From Palsa-1392 sp963819975 (GTDB lineage: Bacteria > Verrucomicrobiota > Verrucomicrobiia > Chthoniobacterales > UBA10450), in the NCBI GenBank assembly GCA_963819975.1, contig CAWFYE010000011.1, positions 186,001-250,000 on the forward strand: a stretch of 64,000 nucleotides of DNA, written 5' to 3'. Shown piece after piece: positions 53,701-62,782 of this stretch. A model generated the notes under the pieces. The model was not told where the DNA came from, ran no database searches, and saw nothing but the letters and a program-made list of their open reading frames with translations. The position numbers and the translations under genes are program-made. The first letter of the stretch is position 1; every line of letters begins with the position of its first letter.

Positions 53701-55704
53701 CTAACCTGCTTTCTGCCGGGATAGCAGCACTTCGGAGATATCGAGGACCTTCATTTTCTCGCCCCCCTCAGTACTGGCCATGCCGTCGCTCATCATGTTG
53801 AGGCAGAAAGGACAGGCAGTGGCGAGGGTTTGCGCGCCGGTGGCGACGGCTTCCTGCGCGCGGAGGTTGGAGACGCGCTGCGCTGGCGCTTCCTCGAACC
53901 ACATCCGGCCTCCGCCCGCTCCACAACAGAAGGTCTTTTTCCCGCAGCGCGGCATTTCGCGATACTGCTCATCCCGCGATGCGCCGATTACTTCGCGCGG
54001 CGCGTCGACTTCACCGTTCACGCGCGCGAGATAACAGGGATCGTGGAGAGTAATCGCCTCGGCCTCGTCTGTCGCATCGCCTTGCAGACGACCGGTTCGA
54101 ACCAGATCGGCGAGTAACGACGAGTGATGTTGGACCTCGTAATCCCCGCCGAATTGCGGATACTCGTTCTTGAGCGTGTTGTGACAATGCGGACAGGGCG
54201 TAACGATCTTTTTTACCTTGCGCCGGCCTAACGTTTCCACGTTGGTCTGCGCCCGTTCCTGGAAGAGGAATTCGTCGCCAATCCGCCGCGCCGGATCGCC
54301 AGTACAGGTCTCTTCCTTGCCAAGGACGGCGAAGTTAACCCCACCTTGCTTGAGTAACTGCGCTGTGGCGCGAGCGACCTTTTGCGCGCGCGGATCGAAA
54401 GAGGCCGCGCACCCGACCCAGAAGAGATACTCAAAATCGGGATTCGATTCGACTGTAGGGATGTCGAGACCTTCCGCCCAGGCCAACCTTTCGCCGTTAG
54501 GCCGGCCATAGGGATTGGCCTGGTTTCCGATCTGTTGCAGCGATCGCGCGGGCGGGCCGGAAAGTTTGCCTTCGCCAACCAGATAACGCCGCATGTCGCT
54601 GATGAGATCGACATGACCGATCAGGACCGGACATTCCTGTACGCAGGCCTGACACATGGTGCATGACCAGAGCGTGTCGGGATTAATCGCGACACCGTGG
54701 AGTTCGCCCCCTTGCGCCATCACGCCACGCAAATCAGTCACGATGAATTTGGGCGAAAGCGGTTTGCCGGAAGCGGTCGCGGGGCAGACGTCCTCGCAGC
54801 GGCCGCATTCCATGCAGGCATCAAGACTGAGCAGTTGCTGTTGGTTGAAATCACCGATCTGACCCACACCGATGAGTCCGGTCTCTTCCACAGTCTCCAT
54901 TTTCAACGGCACCAGTTCACCCATCGGACGCTCGGGTCGGGTTGCGATGTTGAGCGGACCAGTGATGACATGGAGAAAGCGATTGACCGGGATGGTAGCG
55001 AAAAAGCCCGCGACCAGGATCGTATGCAGCCACCAGGTCGCGAGATGCATCGTCTGCGCGGTCTGGATGTCGATTCCGCGCAACATCGTTCGGTCGATCA
55101 ACCAGCCGATAGTCGACCAATGCGCCACCCACGGTTGGACCTGGGTGTAATGCATGCGCAGTGCCTCGACCGCGAAACCCGTTAGGCCAAGCGCGAGGAG
55201 AATGCCGAGGAGCCACCAGTCGCGCCAGTTATGTCCGAGGCTCGGTTTGCGATCGAAAGCCCGCCGATACATGGCGAGCAGACAGCCGAGACAAAACGCG
55301 ACGCCGAAGACATCCATCGTCAGCTCGTAGAAAAGATAATACCAGCCGTGATGGAAGTTGTAAGGACCGTCGGCGGCGATGGCGAGAAGGGTGGTGCCGA
55401 TGGTGAGGACGACGAAGCCGCTAAAAAGCAGGAGGTGGAGAAACGCGCCAAGGGTTTTCTTGTGCACCCGCTTTTGCGCGAGTGCGTAAACGGTCAGGCG
55501 TTCGAGCCAGACGCGCGGGCTTTTTTCAAAGCCGCCCGGTTGCCCTTTTCGCCAGGAACGCCAGTGCGCGTAAACCTGCCAGCCGAGCACCGCGACGCTC
55601 GCGATGATCATGAGGAAGAACACAACCCGCATCCAGGGCGCGATATTGCCGAAGACCTCGCGTGTGGCCTCTTTCATGAATTCAGCTTGGTTGGTCGGCG
55701 GCAT
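53701..55704 (-). CDS. Membrane Fe-S oxidoreductase, ETF:quinone oxidoreductase type
   Basis: A 667-residue protein. The first 260 residues are a five- or six-span membrane domain like the gamma subunit of nitrate reductase (heme b type). Then come two 4Fe-4S motifs, CMECGRCEDVCP and CTMCQACVQECP, and two CCG domains (CTGDPARRIG with PCPHCHNTL, and FCCGAGGGRMW with CPFCLNMM) as in heterodisulfide reductase HdrD. Such proteins take electrons from ETF and reduce menaquinone. The etfA, etfB and acyl-CoA dehydrogenase genes just upstream on the same strand support this. A 157-bp gap with dispersed repeats separates them. Confidence 0.88.
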   Translation of the reverse strand: MPPTNQAEFMKEATREVFGNIAPWMRVVFFLMIIASVAVLGWQVYAHWRSWRKGQPGGFEKSPRVWLERLTVYALAQKRVHKKTLGAFLHLLLFSGFVVLTIGTTLLAIAADGPYNFHHGWYYLFYELTMDVFGVAFCLGCLLAMYRRAFDRKPSLGHNWRDWWLLGILLALGLTGFAVEALRMHYTQVQPWVAHWSTIGWLIDRTMLRGIDIQTAQTMHLATWWLHTILVAGFFATIPVNRFLHVITGPLNIATRPERPMGELVPLKMETVEETGLIGVGQIGDFNQQQLLSLDACMECGRCEDVCPATASGKPLSPKFIVTDLRGVMAQGGELHGVAINPDTLWSCTMCQACVQECPVLIGHVDLISDMRRYLVGEGKLSGPPARSLQQIGNQANPYGRPNGERLAWAEGLDIPTVESNPDFEYLFWVGCAASFDPRAQKVARATAQLLKQGGVNFAVLGKEETCTGDPARRIGDEFLFQERAQTNVETLGRRKVKKIVTPCPHCHNTLKNEYPQFGGDYEVQHHSSLLADLVRTGRLQGDATDEAEAITLHDPCYLARVNGEVDAPREVIGASRDEQYREMPRCGKKTFCCGAGGGRMWFEEAPAQRVSNLRAQEAVATGAQTLATACPFCLNMMSDGMASTEGGEKMKVLDISEVLLSRQKAG

Positions 55705-55774
55705 GTGAGGTTCAGAATCGGAAGCAGTCTCAATACCGCAACTGCAAAAGGATTTCGAGGGCCGCGCAACGGTA

Positions 55775-55857
55775 ATGTAAAGGCGGTCGTGTCGTCCTCA
55801 GGTCCCGCCTGCAGGTCCCGCATCCGCGACAGGCCATGCGGCCGCCACTACACTTGC
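55775..55857. repeat. Imperfect dispersed repeat pair
   Basis: In the gap before the oxidoreductase gene, GCGGTCGTGTCG (about 55784-55795) and GCGGCCGCCACTACAC (about 55839-55854) are diverged pieces of the repeat seen at 31069 and 45281, in opposite orientation. They probably form a large imperfect hairpin. Confidence 0.45.
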
Positions 55858-55861
55858 GCCT

Positions 55862-56827
55862 TTAGCCGGCGCGAACGGCTTCGATCAATTGCGGGACGAG
55901 TTGATGGAGGTCGCCGACCAGGCCGTAGGTCGCCATTTGGAAAATGGGCGCGTCGGGATCCTTGTTGATCGCGACGATGACGCGCGAATCCTTGATCCCG
56001 GCGAGGTGCTGAATCGCGCCTGATATGCCGAGCGCGATATAGAGCTCGGGGGCGATTACTTTTCCGGTCTGGCCGATCTGATAGTCGTTAGGCGCGAGGC
56101 CGGTGTCGACCGCGGCGCGGGTCGCGCCGATCGCGCCGCCGAGCGCGTCGGCGAGGCCGCCGACGAGACGATCAAAGCTTTCCTTGTCTTTCAGCGGACG
56201 GCCGCCCCCGATGACGACGCGCGCCTCGGTCAGATCGGGACGATCGGAAACCCGTTCTTCGCGCGAGACAAATTGCATTCCGTTAGGCAAAGACGCCGCG
56301 TCGACCGCCAATTTTTCCACCGGTGACGAGGACGAATCCGTTTCCGGCGCCGCAAAGGCGGCGGCGCGAATCGTGAGGACGCGCCTGTCGCCCCGCAGTT
56401 GGACGGTGGCGAGCATGCTGCCGGCACTGACCGGGCGGCGATAGGAAATTGCGCCTTCGTTTTCTTCGATCGCCACGACGTCGGTTAGCATCGGGGCATC
56501 GAGCAAAGCGGCGACCCTGGGGAGAATATCCTTGCTGAAGGTGGATGAGGTCGCGAGGAGTGTGGTTGCTCCAACCTTCCGGCAAGCGTCGGCGAGCACC
56601 GCAGCATAACGATCGGCCAAAGGTTCGGCGAGAGCAGCATCGTCCGCCACGAGCACAGCACTAGCGCCGTAGCCGGTGAGCGACGTTGTCATTTCGTCCA
56701 AGCCGTTGCCGAGGAGCAGGAACGCGAAATCGCCGCCGAGCTGGCGGGCCGCGCTGACCGCGTGGAGTGACGGCCGCTTCACCTGCCGCCGGTCGTGTTC
56801 GATCAGGATGAGCGTCTGCGCAGCCAT
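55862..56827 (-). CDS. etfA: Electron transfer flavoprotein alpha subunit
   Basis: A 321-residue EtfA. The C-terminal FAD domain has VVIGGGRPLKDKESFD, GLAPNDYQIGQTGKVIAPELY and the end AINKDPDAPIFQMATYGLVGD. With EtfB it carries electrons from acyl-CoA dehydrogenases to the membrane oxidoreductase. Its ATG overlaps the etfB stop by 3 bp. Two CGTTAGGC motifs (56086 and 56281) encode APND and LPNG. Confidence 0.96.
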   Translation of the reverse strand: MAAQTLILIEHDRRQVKRPSLHAVSAARQLGGDFAFLLLGNGLDEMTTSLTGYGASAVLVADDAALAEPLADRYAAVLADACRKVGATTLLATSSTFSKDILPRVAALLDAPMLTDVVAIEENEGAISYRRPVSAGSMLATVQLRGDRRVLTIRAAAFAAPETDSSSSPVEKLAVDAASLPNGMQFVSREERVSDRPDLTEARVVIGGGRPLKDKESFDRLVGGLADALGGAIGATRAAVDTGLAPNDYQIGQTGKVIAPELYIALGISGAIQHLAGIKDSRVIVAINKDPDAPIFQMATYGLVGDLHQLVPQLIEAVRAG

Positions 56828-57582
56828 CAAATCACCTTCGCTTCCTGTCTAAGCTTCGCGACCAGCTCTTCGACCGACTCGACTCGCACGCCGGCGGTTC
56901 GTTTCGGTGGGCGAGCAGTGGAAAGAGTCGTCGTTAGGGGCTCAATCTGAACACCGAGCTGATCGCAGGTCAGGACTTCGATCTGTTTCTTGCGCGCTTT
57001 CATCAGGCCCGGAAGAGAAACGTAGCGCGGTTCGTTCAGGCGGAGATCGGTCGTGATGACGGCGGGCAAGTTCACCTCCACCACTTCGAGACCGCCGTCG
57101 GTCTCGCGCGTGCAGCGGGCGCGGGTGCGATTGTCGAGAAATTCGATCTTCGAAACGAAGGTCGCCTGGGGCCAGCCTAACAATCCCGCCAGCATTTGTC
57201 CGACCTGGTTGGAATCGTCGTCCACCGCCTGCTTGCCCATCAAGACAGCCTGCGGCGCTTCCTTTTCAACCGCGGCGCGGAGGATGCGGGCGACCGCATA
57301 AGGATCGAGGGCGCGGGCGTCTTCGATCCGAATGGCCCGATCCACACCCATCGCCATTGCGGCGCGAACCTGTTCGTCAACGGTAACCGGCCCGATCGTT
57401 AGGCCAACAATCTCGGTCGCTTCGCCGCGCTCCCGGATGCGGAGCGCCTCTTCGATGGCGATTTCGTCGAAAGGATTGATGACCGATTTCGCGGTCGCAG
57501 CCGAGCCGCTGGGAGCGGCCGCCTCGTAGGGGTCGGGAACGCTCTTGAACGGAACGAGGATTTTTGTAACCGGCTCCGTCAC
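56827..57582 (-). CDS. etfB: Electron transfer flavoprotein beta subunit
   Basis: A 251-residue EtfB starting at GTG, 4 bp overlapped with the acyl-CoA dehydrogenase stop. It has VPFKSVPDPYEAA, the INPFDEIAIEEALRIRERG segment and VLMGKQAVDDDSNQVGQMLA, the AMP-binding signature. It dimerises with EtfA. Confidence 0.96.
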   Translation of the reverse strand: MTEPVTKILVPFKSVPDPYEAAAPSGSAATAKSVINPFDEIAIEEALRIRERGEATEIVGLTIGPVTVDEQVRAAMAMGVDRAIRIEDARALDPYAVARILRAAVEKEAPQAVLMGKQAVDDDSNQVGQMLAGLLGWPQATFVSKIEFLDNRTRARCTRETDGGLEVVEVNLPAVITTDLRLNEPRYVSLPGLMKARKKQIEVLTCDQLGVQIEPLTTTLSTARPPKRTAGVRVESVEELVAKLRQEAKVI

Positions 57583-58724
57583 AGGCCGATGAGGGAAGCG
57601 ATGATATTGCGCTGGATTTCGCTCGTGCCGGAATAGAGCTTGGCGCCGATCGCGTCGCGCAATTCGCGCTCGACCTCGTACTCCGTCATGTAGCCATAGC
57701 CGCCGTGGATCTGGATCGCATCCTCGGCGCATTTCACCCAGGCGTCGGCGATGTGCAGCTTGGTCATTGCAGCCTCAAGGTAAACGGCTTTCCGATGACC
57801 GGCGACCCAGCCGAAGTGATAGAGCATGTGGCGCGCGCTTTCGACGCGCATTTTCATCTCCACGATCTTGGTCGCGACCTGCTGGAATTTTCCGATCGAT
57901 TGTCCACCCTGCCGGCGTTCGTTGGCGTAACGAATGCATTTCTCGAGGAGGCGCTGCATGGAGCCGACCGCGCTGGCGAGGATGCAGCCGCGCTCCCAGG
58001 TGAGCGAACGAGTGAAAAGAAAGGCGCCCCCGCCCTCTTTGCCGAGGAGATTCTCCGCCGGCACTTCGCAGTTCTCGAAAAAGACTTCCGACATCGGCGA
58101 GGTGCGGACACCCATTTTCTCGATCTTGTGCGACGGATCGAAGCCGGGCATCCCATTCTCAACCAGAAACGCGGTCACGCCATCGGCGCCGCGCGACTTG
58201 TCGACGTTGGCGAACACGACGAGGACGTCAGCAACCGGACCGTTAGTGATGAAAATTTTGCTCCCGTTGAGGATGTATTTATCGCCCTGTTTTGTGGCGG
58301 TGGTGGCGAGGGCAAAGGCGTCGGAGCCGCTATTCGGCTCACTCATGGCGTTGCCGCCGATGAGGGTACCGTTGCAGAGCCCGGGGAGAAATTTCTGCTT
58401 CTGCGCCTCGGTGCCGTTGTTAACCAGCGGGCTGACCGCGGTCCACATGTGAGCGTTGATGGAAAAGAGCAGACCGTTGTCTTTGCAGGCATAACCGAGC
58501 CGCTCAAGGACGGCGACCGTCGTCAGGGGGTCCTGACCCAGGCCGCCGTATTCGGTCGGGACGAGCAATCCCTGGATGCCGAATTCACCGCACTTTTTCC
58601 AGGCTTCGTGATTAAAGACCGCCTTTCGATCGTTCTCGATGACGTCGTAATCGAGCTGTTCGCGGGCAAACCGGCCGACCGCGTCGAGCAGTTCGCGTTG
58701 TTCATTCGACCAGGCAAAATCCAT
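57579..58724 (-). CDS. Acyl-CoA dehydrogenase, isovaleryl/long-chain type
   Basis: A 381-residue flavoenzyme. FAD and substrate motifs include NAMSEPNSGSD, FITNGP and QIHGGYGYMTEYEVER. The position of the usual MCAD/SCAD catalytic Glu near the C-terminus is Ser here (LYSGTSEIQRN), while a Glu is present in SLTWERGCILASAVG, the place of the base in isovaleryl- and long-chain acyl-CoA dehydrogenases. The start at 58724 (MDFAWSNEQRELL) is a clear family start. First gene of the operon with etfB and etfA. Confidence 0.93.
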   Translation of the reverse strand: MDFAWSNEQRELLDAVGRFAREQLDYDVIENDRKAVFNHEAWKKCGEFGIQGLLVPTEYGGLGQDPLTTVAVLERLGYACKDNGLLFSINAHMWTAVSPLVNNGTEAQKQKFLPGLCNGTLIGGNAMSEPNSGSDAFALATTATKQGDKYILNGSKIFITNGPVADVLVVFANVDKSRGADGVTAFLVENGMPGFDPSHKIEKMGVRTSPMSEVFFENCEVPAENLLGKEGGGAFLFTRSLTWERGCILASAVGSMQRLLEKCIRYANERRQGGQSIGKFQQVATKIVEMKMRVESARHMLYHFGWVAGHRKAVYLEAAMTKLHIADAWVKCAEDAIQIHGGYGYMTEYEVERELRDAIGAKLYSGTSEIQRNIIASLIGL

Positions 58725-58905
58725 CGTGTTGCGTTCTCCTTTTCGTTTCTCTAAACCGCGCTCTTTTTCCCAAAAAGCGAAGCAGGGCCAGTGCCGTCTG
58801 CAATGCACGTCCCGCCCGGGACGGTTGCGCCAATTCTAGAGGTAGGCGCAGAACCGGTCAAGCCAGGTTCCCCCCTCGGGGTTTTTACCTGGCAAGGCGG
58901 GCTTA

Positions 58906-59463
58906 TTATGGCCGGCCGTGTTCCAAGACGCCGATAAACTCTTTCAGGAAATCCATCTTCGAGAGCCGCTCCAGGCGCTCGAGATTAAACGCCTTGCTAA
59001 CTCGTCGCTCGAGCAGGGAAAATGCGTCCGGCACAAAAAACTCTTGTCGCTGGACCCCAAATCGCAGGACAAAGGTGGACATCAACGCACTCGCGCCGCG
59101 CTCATCCGCCAGGTTGCTGTAGGCCATCACGGCATCGAAGAGATAGAGCTCCGTCCATTGCTCACTCAGCTCGTAAGCCTCATCCTTTTTTGCATATTTG
59201 AAAAACATGGCCGCGTCGCTGCAATCGACCCGTCTGGTTTTTACGGAAGGCTGCTCAGGCAGATAAGCGACGGAGTAAGGCCACGACGCCTTTTCATGCA
59301 CGGCGGCCAATTCCACCAGGAGGCGGTGCGCCGCGGAGGCCAGGGCATGGACCGAGACATAGTCATCGTCCACAAACCAAAGCCAGATTGCCGACTCGAT
59401 CTGGCGGCGCGCCGCTTCCAGCTTGGTCAGCTTGAGGAGACGAGGTTTGATACATCTATCCAT
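58906..59463 (-). CDS. Conserved hypothetical protein (KLTKLEAARRQ family)
   Basis: A 185-residue soluble protein starting near KLTKLEAARRQIESAIWLWF, followed by SVHALASAAHRLL and a helical C-terminal half. I have the impression that this is a widespread uncharacterised family with a conserved Ala-His motif, but no function can be given. It stands alone between the acyl-CoA dehydrogenase and a short membrane protein gene. Confidence 0.65.
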   Translation of the reverse strand: MDRCIKPRLLKLTKLEAARRQIESAIWLWFVDDDYVSVHALASAAHRLLVELAAVHEKASWPYSVAYLPEQPSVKTRRVDCSDAAMFFKYAKKDEAYELSEQWTELYLFDAVMAYSNLADERGASALMSTFVLRFGVQRQEFFVPDAFSLLERRVSKAFNLERLERLSKMDFLKEFIGVLEHGRP

Positions 59464-59614
59464 GGGTGAATCCCGGCGCGCGCGAGCTGACTAAGCCCTC
59501 GGGGGGTGACGATTTTACAGGTATTCGGTTCCGATTGTCAATTACTACCTCCAAGGGCGCTGAATTCGCGAAATTTAGCGTGCATCAGAAAGGCGCGGCC
59601 CCCAGCATGCTGCC

Positions 59615-59761
59615 ATGAACTTCAACAAAAACATCGGCATGCTCCTGCTCGCCGTTTACTTGATCGTGGTCGGCATCATCGGCCTGACCGGCATCGGCCC
59701 CGGGATCCTGCTTCCGATTCTCGCTCTGATTGCGGGAATTTTCATTCTGATCGGCAAGTAG
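59615..59761 (+). CDS. Very small membrane protein
   Basis: A 48-residue protein (MNFNKNIGMLLLAVYLIVVG and a second hydrophobic stretch to LIGK) that forms two short membrane segments separated by TGIGPG. Small hydrophobic proteins of this type occur next to DoxX-like genes; function unknown. The stop is followed 12 bp later by a motif GCCTAACG. Confidence 0.6.
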   Translation: MNFNKNIGMLLLAVYLIVVGIIGLTGIGPGILLPILALIAGIFILIGK

Positions 59762-59886
59762 TCAGATTTTTCGCCTAACGAACCAGAATCAGAACACCCC
59801 CGACCGTGCGGGAGACACGGGATCCGATCCCGTTCGAAAACGCTTTCCGTATTGTGTCCGACCCGCGACCGGAGCAGGCTCCGGAA

Positions 59887-60258
59887 ATGAATATCGTCAT
59901 CGTCGCCGCGCGGATTTTGCTCGGCCTGATTTTTGTGGTCTTTGGCCTGAATGGTTTTCTCCATTTCATCCACATGCCGCCGCCAGCCGGCGAAGCGGCC
60001 AAACAATTCGGCACCGCTCTCGCCACGACTGGCTACTTTAACGTCGTCTTTTTCCTCCAACTCGTGGGCGGCGCGCTCCTCCTGCTCGGCTGGGTCCCGC
60101 TCGGGCTCGTGATTCTGAGCCCGATCATCGTCAACATCGTCCTCTTTCACGGGTTCATGGCGCCCAAGGGCCTGCCAATGGCGATCGTAGTCAGTCTCCT
60201 CGCCCTTTTTCTCATCTGGAGTTACTGGAAAAACTTCGCCGGGCTCCTGCGAAAGTAG
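59887..60258 (+). CDS. DoxX-like membrane protein
   Basis: A 123-residue four-span protein. FVVFGLNGFLHFIHMPPP and LQLVGGALLLLGWVPLG are typical of the DoxX/YphA group, which is linked to redox or sulfur stress in some bacteria. The ATG at 59887 (MNIVIVAARILLG) is the natural start; the frame extends 27 codons further upstream without merit. It is 3 bp from the next gene. Confidence 0.78.
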   Translation: MNIVIVAARILLGLIFVVFGLNGFLHFIHMPPPAGEAAKQFGTALATTGYFNVVFFLQLVGGALLLLGWVPLGLVILSPIIVNIVLFHGFMAPKGLPMAIVVSLLALFLIWSYWKNFAGLLRK

Positions 60259-60261
60259 AGC

Positions 60262-61131
60262 GTGGTTATCTTTCACGATCCCCGCAGCGCGGAGTACAGC
60301 AGCGCCGGTCATCCAGAAAGGCCGGCCCGCGTCACGAGCAGCGCGCACCATCTGCGGACGGCACATCCCGAGTGGGAATGGCGCCAGCCCCGGGAGGTGA
60401 GCGACGAGGCGCTGCGGCGAGCGCACAGCGCGGAGCACGTCGCGCGAGTCCGCGCCGCGGCGCATGACTTCGACGCCGACACCCCGGCCTACAAAGGCAT
60501 CTTCGGGCACGCCGCGCGCGCTTCCGGCGCGGCCTGCGCGGTGGCGCAGGCTTCGTTAGGCGGGGAACGCGCCTTCAGCCTCATGCGGCCGCCTGGGCAT
60601 CACGCGACCCGCGGGCAGGCGATGGGTTTTTGCTTTTTCAATCACATCGCGGTCGCGGCGCTCGATGCCCTGGAACAGAGCGCGGAGCGGGTCGCGATCT
60701 GGGATTTCGACGCCCACCACGGCAACGGCACTGAAGCGATCGTGGCCGGAAATCCGCAAATTGCTTTCGCCTCCGTCCATCAATTTCCCGGCTATCCCGG
60801 GACCGGTACTCGGTCGTTAGGCCAAATCCACAATTTCCCCGTCCCGCCCTTTTCAAGGCGCGCCGAGCATCGTGCCGCGGTCGAACGTGCCCTGGCCGTC
60901 CTGCTGAAATTCGAGCCCGATCTGCTTTTGGTCTCGGCCGGCTTCGACGCCTACGCGGGTGACCCGATCACTCAAATGAGCCTCGAGGCGGAAGATTTCG
61001 CGCTTTTCGGACGATGGCTGCGGGAAAGTGCGCTCCCTTCCGGAGCGATTTTGGAAGGCGGATACAGCGACCAGTTGCCGCAACTGGTCGAAGCCTTTCT
61101 CGTCGCCTGGTCCGGCTCCGGGCCTCGTTAG
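60262..61131 (+). CDS. Histone-deacetylase-like amidohydrolase
   Basis: A 289-residue deacetylase of the HDAC/AcuC/HDLP fold, starting at GTG. Active-site motifs are RPPGHHA (His pair), WDFDAHHGNGT (zinc Asp and His) and SAGFDAYAGDP (zinc Asp). It may deacetylate acetyl-lysine proteins or polyamines. The CGTTAGGC motif at its 3' end forms the last Arg codon and the TAG stop. Convergent with nhaA, overlapping 4 bp. Confidence 0.9.
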   Translation: MVIFHDPRSAEYSSAGHPERPARVTSSAHHLRTAHPEWEWRQPREVSDEALRRAHSAEHVARVRAAAHDFDADTPAYKGIFGHAARASGAACAVAQASLGGERAFSLMRPPGHHATRGQAMGFCFFNHIAVAALDALEQSAERVAIWDFDAHHGNGTEAIVAGNPQIAFASVHQFPGYPGTGTRSLGQIHNFPVPPFSRRAEHRAAVERALAVLLKFEPDLLLVSAGFDAYAGDPITQMSLEAEDFALFGRWLRESALPSGAILEGGYSDQLPQLVEAFLVAWSGSGPR

Positions 61132-62528
61132 GCAGATCGGATCGGGCCAGACTCCTCGCTGGCGTCCTTGGGCCGGTTGCTCTTAAGGACAATCAGGGCT
61201 CCGGCCAGGCCTGAAACAATGCTGGCGGCAAGAATACCGACTTTGGCGGTTTCCAATTCTTCAGCCGAGCCAAAAGCGAGGCTGGCGATGAAGAGCGACA
61301 TCGTAAATCCAATCCCCGCCAGCATCCCGACTCCGATGATCTGACGCCAATTCACCTTTTGCGGAAGGGCCGCGAGGCCGCTCCGCACCGCCAGCCAGGC
61401 GAGGGAAACAATCCCGAGCGGTTTGCCGAGGGCGAGCCCACAGATCACCCCGAGACTGATCGGACTAACGAGTTTGTCGATCGCGCCACCTCCCAGGGAA
61501 ACGCCGGCATTGGCGAGGGCGAAGATCGGCATGATGGCGTGTTTGATCCAAGGCGCCAGAGCGTGCTCGAAACGCAACATCGGCGCCTCCGCGTAATGGC
61601 AATCCTGCGCCAGCAAACCGAGAGCCGCACTCCGCGTCGCGCTCGCCTCCACCGGGTCTTCCGATCGATCGGCGCAGCGGAATTCGTCGAGAATTTTTCC
61701 GCTCCGTTCGAGGAAGGCGGGACCATCGATCCGCCGATGGGCCGGGATCGTGAGGGCGAGGAGAACGCCGGCGACGGTGGCGTGGATGCCCGATTGCAAA
61801 AAGGCGAGCCATAAGCCGACCCCGAGGACGACATAGACCATCGAATGGCGCACCCCGATTCGATTCGCCAGGATCAGGGCAACAAAGAAAATTCCCGCGA
61901 CCGCGAGGCTGATCCAGGAAAGTTGCTCGGTGTAAAAAAAGGCGATGACGAGCACTGCGCCGATATCATCCGCGATCGCGAGCGCAGCGAGGAAGACTTT
62001 GAGCGAAGTCGGCACGCGATCGCCGATGAGCGCGAGGACGCCGAGTGCAAAGGCGATGTCGGTCGCCATCGGCACGCCCCAGCCCGCCGCGCCGGGGCCG
62101 CTTCGGTTAAAAAGAAAATAAAAGCCGGCCGGGATGAGCATGCCGCCGACCGCGCCGAAGAGCGGGAGGGCGGCCTTTTGCAGGGAAGCCAACTCGCCGA
62201 TTAAGACCTCGCGTTTGATCTCGAGACCGACAAGGAGGAAAAAGACCGCCATCAACCCGTCGTTGATCCAGAAGTGGATTTCCTTCGAAAGCGTCGCCTT
62301 GGCGAAGCCGACGGTCAGTTTCGTGTGCCAAAGCTCGAAGTAACTGTGCGACCACGGTGAATTGGCCCAGAGCATCGCCGCCAGGGTGCAGCCGATGAGC
62401 AGAATTCCACCGGAGGACTCGAGCCGCGCGAATTCTTCGAATGGTCGCGTCAGCCGTTCGAACGGCGTCTCGCCCGGCAGGGGCAGCTGGTTTTGAATTC
62501 TTTTCGCTTTCGGTTCGGGTTCGTCCAT
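61128..62528 (-). CDS. nhaA: Na+/H+ antiporter NhaA
   Basis: A 466-residue NhaA. It has eleven or twelve membrane segments, the ion-binding Asp pair in AALAIADDIGAVLVIAFFY and the N-terminal INDGLMAVFFLLVGLEIKRE. It expels sodium in exchange for protons. A hydrophilic N-terminal extension of about 45 residues (EPEPKAKRIQNQLPLPGE) precedes the core. The start at 62528 is after an AGGAA-like ribosome site. Confidence 0.94.
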   Translation of the reverse strand: MDEPEPKAKRIQNQLPLPGETPFERLTRPFEEFARLESSGGILLIGCTLAAMLWANSPWSHSYFELWHTKLTVGFAKATLSKEIHFWINDGLMAVFFLLVGLEIKREVLIGELASLQKAALPLFGAVGGMLIPAGFYFLFNRSGPGAAGWGVPMATDIAFALGVLALIGDRVPTSLKVFLAALAIADDIGAVLVIAFFYTEQLSWISLAVAGIFFVALILANRIGVRHSMVYVVLGVGLWLAFLQSGIHATVAGVLLALTIPAHRRIDGPAFLERSGKILDEFRCADRSEDPVEASATRSAALGLLAQDCHYAEAPMLRFEHALAPWIKHAIMPIFALANAGVSLGGGAIDKLVSPISLGVICGLALGKPLGIVSLAWLAVRSGLAALPQKVNWRQIIGVGMLAGIGFTMSLFIASLAFGSAEELETAKVGILAASIVSGLAGALIVLKSNRPKDASEESGPIRSA

Positions 62529-62598
62529 CGGTTCCTCTTCCGTCGCGTTGCTGAATTTATTTGGCAAGCGCAACCGGTGCGGCGAATAGTTCGCTGTT

Positions 62599-62673
62599 TC
62601 GGGCCGTAGCACAGCTTGGTAGTGCGCTTGAATGGGGTTCAAGAGGTCGCGAGTTCGAATCTCGCCGGCCCGA
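62599..62673 (+). tRNA. tRNA-Pro (GGG anticodon)
   Basis: Acceptor stem CGGGCCG/CGGCCCG, anticodon stem CTTGA/TCAAG around ATGGGGT (anticodon GGG) and T arm GCGAGTTCGAATCTCGC. Discriminator A at 62673; no CCA is encoded. A run of seven T follows at once and may end transcription. Confidence 0.95.
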
Positions 62674-62782
62674 TTTTTTTGAAGAGAAGTTGGTTTCTAG
62701 TGCGGTCGCCGCGGCGACCGGTCGCGGGATGAGAGACGCGGGAACCAGAATGCCGGAGGCCGATGCTCCTTGATCACCGGCA

